Below, in pieces: positions 53,418 through 61,195 of a DNA stretch of 64,000 nt. The DNA comes from Anaerolineaceae bacterium UBA4775. Lineage in GTDB: Bacteria > Chloroflexota > Anaerolineae > Anaerolineales > Anaerolineaceae. Under the pieces are notes generated by a model, which was not told the origin of the DNA, made no database searches, and saw nothing but the letters and a program-made list of their open reading frames with translations. Each line of letters opens with the position of its first letter. The stretch's first letter is position 1. The stretch lies in the NCBI GenBank assembly GCA_002403205.1, contig DHHJ01000011.1, forward strand, positions 62,001 through 126,000, read 5' to 3'. Made by a program: the position numbers and the translations under genes.

Positions 53418-53458
53418 TTGATGTAAAATATGCCTGAATTATGTTACAATTGTAACAT
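53418..53458 (+). promoter_or_regulatory. Promoter with 18-bp palindromic operator for the amino-sugar cluster
   Basis: TTGATG (53418-53423), 16-base spacer and TATGTT (53440-53445). The -10 box overlaps the perfect palindrome ATGTTACAATTGTAACAT (53441-53458). Placement is that of a repressor site, and the first gene downstream (53484) encodes a DeoR-family repressor, so autoregulation of the cluster is likely. Confidence 0.65.
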
Positions 53459-53483
53459 CCTAACAACTAAGGGAAGAGAGCCG

Positions 53484-54260
53484 ATGATGAAGGAACAGCG
53501 TAAACGAGCAATCGTTGATCGAATTGAGAGGGACAAACAGGTCTTCATTTCGGATCTTGCTGAACAGTTCGATGTGTCAGAAATGACCATCCGCAGAGAC
53601 CTTGACGAGCTGGATCAGAACGGGGCCATCCATCGCATCCACGGCGGCGCACTGGCGGTGGCAAAGATCAGCACCAAAAATGAACCGCCCGTCTTCGAGC
53701 GTTCAAACGAACAGACGGAAGAAAAAAGGCACATCGCCAAAACCGTGGCTGGCATGATCCAAAATGGGGAGAAGATCTTTCTGGGCTCTGGAACAACGAC
53801 GTTGGCCGTTGCTGAAAACCTCACCCAGCACCAAGACCTGACGGTATTAACCAACGCGATCACCATCGTCAATTGCCTGATCCCCATGAAACACATCACG
53901 CTGATCGTTTTTGGGGGGTTCCTGCGCAGGGCAGAGCTTTCGATGGTCGGGCATTTCACCCAATCGGCCCTTAAGGATATCCAGGTGGACAAGGTCATCA
54001 TCGGGATGCGCGGTATCCACATCGAACAGGGACTGACCTGCGACCATCTCCAGGAATTGCAAACTGACCAGTCGATTTTACAACTCAGCAAGAACATCAT
54101 CATTGCCGCCGATCACACGAAATTTGGGCATGTGGCCACCATCCGGACTGCACCGATCACTACGGCTTCCACCATCGTTACGGACGGTAAGGCGCCGGAT
54201 GACATGGTTCGGAAAATAAGGTCTTTAGGCATTGAGGTGATCAAAGCAACCCCATCATAA
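53484..54260 (+). CDS. DeoR-family transcriptional regulator
   Basis: A 258-residue repressor, normal length for the family. The N-terminal winged helix reads QVFISDLAEQFDVSEMTIRRDLDELDQNGAIHRIHGGAL (in pieces), with the DeoR signature in the recognition helix. The sugar-phosphate-sensing C-terminal domain has GEKIFLGSGTTTLAVAENL, TNAITIVNCL, FGGFLRRAELSMVG and DKVIIGMRGI. The start at 53484 has SD-like GGGAAGAGAG upstream; ATG 53487 is equally possible. As the first gene of the amino-sugar cluster and next to a palindromic operator, it probably represses the cluster and is released by an amino-sugar or ketose phosphate. Confidence 0.92.
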   Translation: MMKEQRKRAIVDRIERDKQVFISDLAEQFDVSEMTIRRDLDELDQNGAIHRIHGGALAVAKISTKNEPPVFERSNEQTEEKRHIAKTVAGMIQNGEKIFLGSGTTTLAVAENLTQHQDLTVLTNAITIVNCLIPMKHITLIVFGGFLRRAELSMVGHFTQSALKDIQVDKVIIGMRGIHIEQGLTCDHLQELQTDQSILQLSKNIIIAADHTKFGHVATIRTAPITTASTIVTDGKAPDDMVRKIRSLGIEVIKATPS

Positions 54261-54289
54261 CCATTACATGCGACAAAAGCAGGAGTACT

Positions 54290-55339
54290 ATGGATCAAGA
54301 AGCCTACGGAAAATATACCAAAGCAGAAATCCTCTCTCAGCCTGAAATTTGGGAGCAGGTGGTCAATAGCTGGCCGCCTTCCATGCTGGAGACCTTCCCG
54401 AAAACTGAGGATTATGACCAGGTGTTATTCATTGGGTGCGGATCAACGTTTTTCCTCTCACGTTGGGCTGCGCGGATGCACGAAGCCCACAGCGGTTCCA
54501 TCAGCCGTGCAGTACCTTCGTCAGACCTGCTGCTGCACCCAAGGCATTGGATTCAAGCGGGGCAAAATACCCTGCTGATTGCCTCATCACGCTCGGCCTC
54601 AACCACGGAGACGATTAAAGCCATCGATTCCTTCAAGGCGGACCACACGGGGGATGTGATTGTGATCACATGCAACCAGCAGGAGCCCATGGGCTCGCAA
54701 ACGGAGTTCGTCATCAGTGCCGAGCAAGCCCAGGAAGAGAGCATCGCCCAGACCCGGTCTTTTTCGTCCATGCTGTTGGCCCATGCATTTTACACAACGG
54801 GCAGTCTTCCCATCAACATCGGCAAAGACCTGCGGGCAGCAGGGGAACGTTTGTTCCGTGAGTCTCTGCCCCTGGCCGAGCAGATCGCGCAGGACACCAC
54901 GTTGCAGCGGTTCTTCTTTTTAGGCTCTGGCCCCCTGTATGGGCTGGCCAACGAGTGCATGCTGAAGATGAAAGAAATCTCCCAAAGCTATGCGGAATCC
55001 TTCCACAATATGGAATTTCGACATGGTCCCATGTCGATGGTTGACGAGCATACCCTGGTGATCGGTTTTATCGGCGATCACGGGGCCGAACAGGATTTAG
55101 CCGTCCTGGCTGATATGAAAGCCAAAGGTGCACGTACCCTGGCCATTGCCAATCAGGTGCCGGAGAAACCAGCCGGGCTGGACCATGTGATCCGGTTGGA
55201 CAGCCCATTGCCCATGATCTGGCGGTCTGTTCTGTACCTCTCGCCAATGCAATGGCTTGCCTTCAATCGGGGTCTGGTCAATGGCTTAAACCCCGACCGC
55301 CCTCACAATCTTGACGCCGTGGTGGTGCTCGATGAATGA
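54290..55339 (+). CDS. agaS: SIS-domain aldose-ketose isomerase, AgaS-like
   Basis: A 349-residue protein with two SIS domains, like the isomerase half of GlmS and AgaS. The first has LFIGCGSTFFLSRWAARM and the Ser/Thr phosphate-binding ASSRSASTTETIKAI; the second has RFFFLGSGPLYGLANECMLKMKEISQSYAESFHNMEFRHGPMSMVD (in pieces). The YTKAEILSQPEIW start matches AgaS-type proteins. AgaS deaminates and isomerises galactosamine 6-phosphate to tagatose 6-phosphate. Here it comes just after the DeoR gene and just before the PTS genes. A glucosamine-6-phosphate deaminase-like role is the main alternative. Confidence 0.83.
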   Translation: MDQEAYGKYTKAEILSQPEIWEQVVNSWPPSMLETFPKTEDYDQVLFIGCGSTFFLSRWAARMHEAHSGSISRAVPSSDLLLHPRHWIQAGQNTLLIASSRSASTTETIKAIDSFKADHTGDVIVITCNQQEPMGSQTEFVISAEQAQEESIAQTRSFSSMLLAHAFYTTGSLPINIGKDLRAAGERLFRESLPLAEQIAQDTTLQRFFFLGSGPLYGLANECMLKMKEISQSYAESFHNMEFRHGPMSMVDEHTLVIGFIGDHGAEQDLAVLADMKAKGARTLAIANQVPEKPAGLDHVIRLDSPLPMIWRSVLYLSPMQWLAFNRGLVNGLNPDRPHNLDAVVVLDE

Positions 55340-55832
55340 GAAGAACGCCGCGGGCGGGTTTGAGCTGGAAGCAATGCTCCCTGCTGAAAATGTGCGTGCA
55401 AACGTCTCGGTGAACTCCTGGCAACAGGCTGGCGACGCAGTTGGGCAGCTTTTGGTTGATTCCGGGAAAATTGAACAGCGTTATGTCGACCAGATGAAAC
55501 AAAATGTAGAGGAAATTGGACCCTACATCGTGGTTGCTCCCGGTGTGGCCCTCTTCCATGCACGCCCAGAAGACGGCGTCCTGGAGCCCTGCCTGGCCTT
55601 GATCACCCTCGTGGAACCTGTTGAATTTGGCCACCCGGAGAATGACCCGGTGGATATTGTGATCGCCTTTGGTGCACAGAATAAAGAGTCGCACATCCCC
55701 GCGCTGATAAAATTGGCTGAACAGCTGGGAAATCAAAAGGTGATTGACCGTGTGCGTAATGCAAAGACGGATGCTGCCCTGCATGAGGCATTCCTTTGCT
55801 TAAGCGAAGATTGTTTCGCATCTGATTCATAA
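55332..55832 (+). CDS. PTS IIA component, ascorbate/fructose type
   Basis: A 166-residue EIIA of the mannitol/fructose/ascorbate IIA family. The phosphorylated His76 sits in VVAPGVALFHARPEDGV, the family signature. It accepts phosphate from HPr and passes it to the IIB encoded next. The ATG at 55332 overlaps the end of the isomerase gene by eight bases, giving translational coupling. Together with IIB and IIC it forms a complete transporter of the AG superfamily, whose known substrates are L-ascorbate and galactitol relatives. EI and HPr are not in the window. Confidence 0.9.
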   Translation: MNEKNAAGGFELEAMLPAENVRANVSVNSWQQAGDAVGQLLVDSGKIEQRYVDQMKQNVEEIGPYIVVAPGVALFHARPEDGVLEPCLALITLVEPVEFGHPENDPVDIVIAFGAQNKESHIPALIKLAEQLGNQKVIDRVRNAKTDAALHEAFLCLSEDCFASDS

Positions 55833-55845
55833 CAAGGAGATACCA

Positions 55846-56124
55846 ATGATCATTGCAACACTGTGTGGAATGGGGTTTGGCACAAGTATGATGCTGAAAC
55901 TATTCATCGATGACATTCTCAAAGATGAAGGGATCAAGGCGCAGGTTGTTTCCTGGGACCTGGGCTCCCATAAAGGGCAGGATGCCGATATCATCGTGGC
56001 ACCAATGGACATGGAGCGGCATTTACGGTCTTCTGAAAGCAAGATCGTGTTGATCCACAATCTGGTTGACAAGGCGGAAATAAAACAAAAGGTGATGGAA
56101 GCCATTCAGAGCTTATCGGCATAA
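55846..56124 (+). CDS. PTS IIB component, ascorbate (UlaB/SgaB) type
   Basis: A 92-residue IIB. The phosphorylated cysteine is Cys7 in TLCGMGFGTSMMLKL, matching the CGxGxGTS loop of ascorbate/galactitol IIB proteins. The rest (GQDADIIVAPMDMERHL) fits the Rossmann-like IIB fold. It starts 13 bases after the IIA stop with SD AAGGAG. It carries phosphate from the IIA His to the sugar bound by the IIC. Confidence 0.92.
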   Translation: MIIATLCGMGFGTSMMLKLFIDDILKDEGIKAQVVSWDLGSHKGQDADIIVAPMDMERHLRSSESKIVLIHNLVDKAEIKQKVMEAIQSLSA

Positions 56125-56235
56125 GCCAACCAGCATAGGACATGTGATGGAAGGAGGTGGTTGCAGCAAGGAAATTAACTCATCTATTATGTAAGCAAGT
56201 TTTTTAAGTTTATCAATCAAGACTGGAGGTTAATT

Positions 56236-57552
56236 GTGCAAATTTTCTCATTCATCCTTGAGCTCATCACGTTGCCAGCTTTTATCCTGGGCCTGATCGC
56301 GCTGATCGGTTTGGTCATCCAGAAAAAGCCATTCAGTGATGTCCTCACAGGCACCTTCAAGACCATTCTCGGCCTGCTGATCATGGGCATCGGTATCGGT
56401 GCATTAATTGATGCATTGATCCCGATTCAAGCCATGTTCGAGGCCGGCGTTCCTGCGGGCGGCTTTCGCACATTCGTCACCTTTGATGAAGGTGTCGTCG
56501 GCGCCGTGCAGGATGCCAATGTGGCAGGCATTGGCGCCGCCATTGCCTGGACCATGCTGTTCGGTTATATCATCCATGTGCTCCTGGCAAGGGTGACCAA
56601 ATTCAAATATATCTACCTGACCGGACACATGATCTGGATTCACGCTGGCGCGTTCGCCATCCTGTTCCACTCATTTGGCTTGTCTCTGTTCTGGACTGTT
56701 CTGCTGGCATCCATCGTGGATGGCATTTATATGACCCTGGCACCGGCCTTCGCCCAGCCAATCATGCGCAAGATCACCGGCAATGACGAGATTGCCTTTG
56801 GCCACGGCCAAACCTTGCTGAACATGCTGGGCGCCTGGGTCGGCAAGCTCATCGGCGACCCCGAAGATTCTGCTGAGAAGCAGGCGTTCTCGTCGAAGCT
56901 CGATTTCTTCAGGGACATGGCTATGTCGATCGCCATCATCATGATCATCGTCGCCCTGATTGCAGTCATCCTGGCTGTGATCCAAATTGGCGTGGCTGGT
57001 GTTCAAGAGCAGATCAGCGGCGGTCAGAACTTCCTGCTGTTTGCCTTCCTGCAAGCCCTTGGCTTCACGGCTGGCGTCCTCGTCCTGTTACAGGGCGTCC
57101 GCATGCTGATTGCTGAAATCGTACCGGCCTTCAAGGGTATTGCCGAGAAGCTGATTCCCGGCGCAAAACCCGCCCTGGACTGCCCGGTCATCTATCCCTT
57201 TGCCCCGAACTCCCTGATCATCGGCCTGATCTCAGGTACGATCGGCCAGGTGATTGCCATGGTGATCCTGGCGCTGATTGGCTGGGCGGTTCCCTTGCCC
57301 AGCATGATCGCGGCCTTCTTCGCCAGCGGCTCAGGCGCAATTTTTGGCAATGCCACCGGCGGCAGGAGGGGCGCCTGGGCAGGTGGTTTCCTGTGGTCCT
57401 TTGTCGGCTGGTTCCTGATCAGCTTTGCCTACCAGTTCCAGGTGTTTGGCGATTTGGGCGCCATGGGCGCAACAGCCCTTGGCTTCACAGTGCCCGATGC
57501 CATTGTGCCCGGCATTGTGATCTGGGCCATCGCCAAGCTGTTTGGCGTTTAG
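56236..57552 (+). CDS. PTS IIC component, ascorbate (UlaA/SgaT) type
   Basis: A 438-residue integral membrane permease of the UlaA/SgaT family. It starts at GTG 56236, with SD GGAGGT five bases upstream. Typical segments are FKTILGLLIMGIGIGALIDALIPIQ, ARVTKFKYIYLTGHMIWIHAGAFAIL, LLQGVRMLIAEIVPAFKGIAEKLIPGAKPALDCPVIYPFAPNS (in pieces) and GSGAIFGNATGGRRGAW. About eleven membrane segments can be counted. A 111-bp gap without a terminator separates it from IIB. In an amino-sugar cluster, where mannose-type permeases (AgaW/E) are normal, an ascorbate-type IIC is unusual. Confidence 0.92.
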   Translation: MQIFSFILELITLPAFILGLIALIGLVIQKKPFSDVLTGTFKTILGLLIMGIGIGALIDALIPIQAMFEAGVPAGGFRTFVTFDEGVVGAVQDANVAGIGAAIAWTMLFGYIIHVLLARVTKFKYIYLTGHMIWIHAGAFAILFHSFGLSLFWTVLLASIVDGIYMTLAPAFAQPIMRKITGNDEIAFGHGQTLLNMLGAWVGKLIGDPEDSAEKQAFSSKLDFFRDMAMSIAIIMIIVALIAVILAVIQIGVAGVQEQISGGQNFLLFAFLQALGFTAGVLVLLQGVRMLIAEIVPAFKGIAEKLIPGAKPALDCPVIYPFAPNSLIIGLISGTIGQVIAMVILALIGWAVPLPSMIAAFFASGSGAIFGNATGGRRGAWAGGFLWSFVGWFLISFAYQFQVFGDLGAMGATALGFTVPDAIVPGIVIWAIAKLFGV

Positions 57553-57569
57553 TCCTCTACTGACCTATT

Positions 57570-57597
57570 CGAGGAAGAGAGTTCGCTCTCTTCCTCG
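57570..57597 (+). other. 12-bp hairpin with UUCG loop between IIC and nagA
   Basis: CGAGGAAGAGAG and CTCTCTTCCTCG pair perfectly around the tetraloop TTCG. There is no T run, so this is more likely an RNA stabiliser, attenuator or processing site inside the operon than a terminator. Confidence 0.6.
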
Positions 57598-57626
57598 ACC
57601 TTATCTCAAGTAACTAAGGAATCATT

Positions 57627-58775
57627 TTGCTACAAAAAATCATCAACGGAAAAATCCTATCCCCAGAACCGCTCCCAGAGCACTATGGCCTCTTAATTAA
57701 TAACGATCGGATCCTGGAGGTCGGCGACCAGGAAGCATTTCCACAAGACATCCCAACCATTGATGCGGCAGGCCGTTGGGTGATCCCGGGATTGATTGAT
57801 ATCCATGTTCACGGGGGTGAGGGATACGACACGATGGATGCTGAAAATGAAGCCCTGGCTGGCATGGCGCGGTATGTTTTATCCACCGGTGTGACCAGCT
57901 TCTTGCCCACCACCACGGCGGCATCACAACAGGATGTGATTGAGGCGATCAGCCGAATACAGGCTTTCTCTCAGCCGGGTGACAAGGCCCGGGTGCTGGG
58001 CATTCACCTTGAAGGCCCCTATTTAGGGCACAAACACAAAGGCGCCCAGCCCGAACAACACCTGCGCGCAGCCGAACCCGAGGAGTACCTGCCCTGGCTG
58101 GATTCTGGTGTGGTCAAGCTGTTCACCGTTGCACCAGAGGTGGAGGGGGTCATGGGCCTGATTTCGACGGGCACAAAAAAAGGTGTCCGGTTCGCTGTGG
58201 GCCACAGCAGCGCCAGTTATGACACCATGATCGAGGCAATTGAGAGAGGCCTTTCCCAGGCCACGCACACATTTAACGGAATGCCTCAATTACACCACCG
58301 CGAGCCCGGCGTCGTCGGCACTGTTCTGACCGATCCACGGGTATACGCACAGATCATCACAGACGGGATCCACCTGCATCCGGCCATTGTTGACCTGGTA
58401 TTCAAAGCCAAAGGTACCGATCGGACGGTGCTGATCACCGACGCCATCCGGGCAGCCGGTGCACATGACGGCGTGCACCGCCTGGGCGACCAGGTGGTCA
58501 CGGTGACCGACGGTATCGCTCGCACAGCCACAGGGTCTTTAGCTGGCAGCACCCTATCGATGCAGCAGGCCCTGCGAAATACGCTTCAGTTCACCGGCCG
58601 AACACTGGAAGAGGTCCTGCCTTCTGCAACCCGTGTGGCCGCAGAAAGCATCGGCATGCAGGATCAAATCGGCGCACTCAAGCCCGGTCTCAAGGCGGAT
58701 ATCGTCCTGCTGGATGAAAACCTGACCCCGCGCCTGTGCCTGGTTGCAGGTAAGACCGTCTATCAAAATCTCTAA
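57627..58775 (+). CDS. nagA: N-acetylglucosamine/galactosamine-6-phosphate deacetylase
   Basis: A 382-residue amidohydrolase of the NagA/AgaA family, removing acetate from GlcNAc-6-P or GalNAc-6-P. Metal and active-site segments are DIHVHGGEGYDTMDA, GIHLEGPYLGHKHKGAQ (Glu ligand), AVGHSSA, QATHTFNGMPQLHHREPG and VLITDAIRAAG with the catalytic Asp. The start is TTG at 57627, with AAGGA six bases before it. It follows the UUCG hairpin. Motifs do not tell NagA from AgaA; the AgaS- and KbaZ-like neighbours favour the galactosamine form. Confidence 0.92.
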   Translation: MLQKIINGKILSPEPLPEHYGLLINNDRILEVGDQEAFPQDIPTIDAAGRWVIPGLIDIHVHGGEGYDTMDAENEALAGMARYVLSTGVTSFLPTTTAASQQDVIEAISRIQAFSQPGDKARVLGIHLEGPYLGHKHKGAQPEQHLRAAEPEEYLPWLDSGVVKLFTVAPEVEGVMGLISTGTKKGVRFAVGHSSASYDTMIEAIERGLSQATHTFNGMPQLHHREPGVVGTVLTDPRVYAQIITDGIHLHPAIVDLVFKAKGTDRTVLITDAIRAAGAHDGVHRLGDQVVTVTDGIARTATGSLAGSTLSMQQALRNTLQFTGRTLEEVLPSATRVAAESIGMQDQIGALKPGLKADIVLLDENLTPRLCLVAGKTVYQNL

Positions 58776-58808
58776 ATCATCTCGACCCCCATTTGAAAGG
58801 AAGGGAAA

Positions 58809-59555
58809 ATGAGCCTATTTCTAAAAACCTATCTGAACACCGTGATCGAAATGCTCGAGCAAATTCGTGACGAGGAAGCAGGCCCCATCAATGATGCCGC
58901 TGTGCTCCTGGCGGACACCATCGAGAACGGGAACAGCATCTTTGCATTTGGCTGCTCGCATTCGTCATTACCCGTACAGGACCTGGTCTACCGGGCAGGC
59001 GGGTTGATGCTCATCAACCCCATCTATGGCCCTGGCATCACGGCTTTGGACACCCGTCCGCCCACACTGGGGTCGGATATTGAAAAGCTGCCGGGGTTTG
59101 CAAAACTGCTCCTCGATAATTACCCAATCAAAGCAGGCGATGTCCTGATCGTGGTATCCGTCTCCGGGCGCAATGCCGTCCCGATTGAGATCGCGCAACT
59201 GGCCCAGGAACGGGGTATCAAGGTCATCGGGCTGACATCGAGGGCATACACACAGTCCGTTGAGTCACGGCATGCCTCCGGTAAAAAAATGTACGACTTT
59301 GCCGATGTAGTTCTCGACAACAAGGTGGACAAAGGCGACGCGGTGCTGGAAGACGAACGGGTTCCGCAGAAATTTGTGCCGGCATCCGGCGTGACTTCAA
59401 CAGCGCTCCTGCAGGCTTTGGTCGCCGCGACGATCGAAGAGGTATTGGAAAGAGGCATCACACCGCCCGTTTACCTCGCAGCCAATGTGGATGGCGGCGC
59501 GGCATACAACCAGCGCCTGCTGGAAGAAAACCGCGAGCGGATTTTCTATTACTGA
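58809..59555 (+). CDS. SIS-domain phosphosugar protein (UPF0309-like)
   Basis: A 248-residue single-SIS-domain protein of the UPF0309/MurQ-relative group. Segments are SIFAFGCSHSSLPVQDLVYRAGG (in pieces), the phosphate-binding VVSVSGRNAVPIEIA and VYLAANVDGG. It begins 33 bases after nagA with SD GGAAGGG. Its role in the cluster is not clear: candidates are a second isomerase or deaminase, or a sugar-phosphate sensor. Two different SIS proteins in one cluster are notable. It is followed by kbaZ after a 73-bp gap. Confidence 0.8.
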   Translation: MSLFLKTYLNTVIEMLEQIRDEEAGPINDAAVLLADTIENGNSIFAFGCSHSSLPVQDLVYRAGGLMLINPIYGPGITALDTRPPTLGSDIEKLPGFAKLLLDNYPIKAGDVLIVVSVSGRNAVPIEIAQLAQERGIKVIGLTSRAYTQSVESRHASGKKMYDFADVVLDNKVDKGDAVLEDERVPQKFVPASGVTSTALLQALVAATIEEVLERGITPPVYLAANVDGGAAYNQRLLEENRERIFYY

Positions 59556-59616
59556 TCCGTTTGTCGTAAATCATCCCCGCACCCTGCTGTCTCATCGACC
59601 AAACCAGCTCAAAATC

Positions 59617-59622
59617 AAGGAG
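59617..59622 (+). promoter_or_regulatory. Shine-Dalgarno fixing the TTG start of kbaZ
   Basis: AAGGAG lies six bases before TTG 59629. The open frame upstream to 59485 overlaps the SIS gene and has no such site. Confidence 0.75.
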
Positions 59623-59628
59623 CCTTAT

Positions 59629-60939
59629 TTGCCACAATTTGCCCCAACAGAATTATTGTTACAGGTCATTTCAGACCAAAAACAGGGCATCCCTCGCGGC
59701 GTGGCGTCCGTCTGCTCTGCTAACCCTTATGTCCTCAGGGAGACCCTGCAGTTTGGGCACGACCACCAGGACTGGGTTTTGATCGAATCGACCAGCAACC
59801 AGGTCAACCAGGAAGGCGGCTATACCGGCATGGTGCCCAGCGAATTCGCTGCCTACATTGCAGACCTGGCAGATGCCCTTGGATGCAAAACAGATCAAAT
59901 TCTATTGGGCGGTGACCACCTCGGGCCAAACCCCTGGAAAAACCTCCCCGGCCAGGAAGCCATGGAGAAGGCCGCCGTCCTGGTGAGAGACTGCGTCCAG
60001 GCAGGCTATCGCAAAATTCACCTGGATACCAGCATGAAATGTGCCGATGACCCGCCCGACCAACCCCTGAATGTTGAAACCGAAGCACGGCGGGCAGCAA
60101 CATTGTGCGCTGCTGCTGAAAAGGCCTGGCAAAGCCAGCCAGGCACGGATGCGCCGGTGTATGTGATCGGCACAGAAGTGCCTGCCCCCGGTGGTGTGGA
60201 AAGCGAAGATGAAGGCCTTCAAATAACGACTCCTGAGCGTGTGCTCAGCTCGTTAAGCGTTTTTGAGCGGGTTTTTAGTGAATTTGGGCTTGAGCGCGCA
60301 TGGTCGCGGGTGATTGCCTTTGTCGTTCAACCCGGTGTTGAATTCAGCCAATTCCATGTGCATGAATACGACCCTTCACAAGCCACCCGACTCTCCCGGT
60401 GTATCGAGACCGTGCCGGGGATGATTTTCGAAGCGCACTCTACCGATTACCAAACGCCAGAAGCCCTCAGGCAACTGGTGAAGGACCACTTTGCCATCTT
60501 AAAAGTCGGGCCAGCACTGACCTTTGCCCTCAGGGAAGCGGTTTTCTCACTGGCCTCCATTGAAAAAGCACTTTTGCCAGGCCGGGAAACTACCACCTTA
60601 TCCGCGGTTCAAGAGACCCTCGAAGCGGTGATGCTCGAAAACCCGAAAAACTGGCAGGCCTATTACGCAGGCGATCAACGTGAACAGAAGTTGGCCAGAA
60701 AGTTCAGCTTCAGCGACCGTATCCGCTACTACTGGCCCGAACAGCGCGTGACGGATGCCTTAACCACCCTGATTGCGAACCTGCGCACTACAGACATCCC
60801 ATTACCGCTGCTCAGCCAATTTCTGCCGGTGCAATATCAGCATATCCGGGAAGGGTTGATCCCGCCAGACCCAGAAGCGATCCTCTACGATGCCATCAGA
60901 ACTGTGCTTGAGGAGTATCGCCTTGCCGCAAAACCCTGA
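59629..60939 (+). CDS. kbaZ: KbaZ/GatZ-like tagatose-bisphosphate aldolase subunit or 4-epimerase
   Basis: A 436-residue protein of the KbaZ/GatZ family, close to the 420-426 residues of E. coli members. It starts at TTG 59629 with AAGGAG six bases before. Conserved segments are GVASVCSANPYVL, LIESTSNQVNQEGGYTGM, ILLGGDHLGPNPWKNL, HLDTSMKCADDP, VIGTEVPAPGG and FEAHSTDYQTPEAL. In E. coli, KbaZ/GatZ only stabilises the catalytic KbaY/GatY aldolase subunit, which is missing here. Related thermophile proteins have, as I recall, fructose(-6-phosphate) 4-epimerase activity. That would turn tagatose 6-phosphate directly into fructose 6-phosphate. It is the last gene of the cluster; no terminator is seen. 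Confidence 0.88.
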   Translation: MPQFAPTELLLQVISDQKQGIPRGVASVCSANPYVLRETLQFGHDHQDWVLIESTSNQVNQEGGYTGMVPSEFAAYIADLADALGCKTDQILLGGDHLGPNPWKNLPGQEAMEKAAVLVRDCVQAGYRKIHLDTSMKCADDPPDQPLNVETEARRAATLCAAAEKAWQSQPGTDAPVYVIGTEVPAPGGVESEDEGLQITTPERVLSSLSVFERVFSEFGLERAWSRVIAFVVQPGVEFSQFHVHEYDPSQATRLSRCIETVPGMIFEAHSTDYQTPEALRQLVKDHFAILKVGPALTFALREAVFSLASIEKALLPGRETTTLSAVQETLEAVMLENPKNWQAYYAGDQREQKLARKFSFSDRIRYYWPEQRVTDALTTLIANLRTTDIPLPLLSQFLPVQYQHIREGLIPPDPEAILYDAIRTVLEEYRLAAKP

Positions 60940-61195
60940 CGGCTGGCCTAACCAGTCTGTGGCAGCCCATTGAGGGGAAAATTCTGCCTTGTGGGGGTTT
61001 ATAAATGAAGATCTAACAGCGTTTGGTACGACCACAAACGTGATTTCCGATCACCTGTAACCTGTAAGACAATCCACGTTTGATGATCCCTTGCCATAAA
61101 AGTGGACTATAATCATTCGCTAATTGGGTTTTGCTGACCCAGCTTATCGGTTGAAAAAAGTTAACGATTTTTAGACTTTAGAGGTGCATACCGAC

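Noticed and set aside
56125..56235. Small gene between PTS IIB and IIC
   Set aside because: GGAAGGAGGT at 56149-56158 looks like an SD, but no start codon with a useful open frame follows before the IIC gene.
59485..59628. Long upstream start for KbaZ overlapping the SIS gene
   Set aside because: The overlap region reads as the SIS C-terminus in its own frame, and the AAGGAG site fixes TTG 59629.
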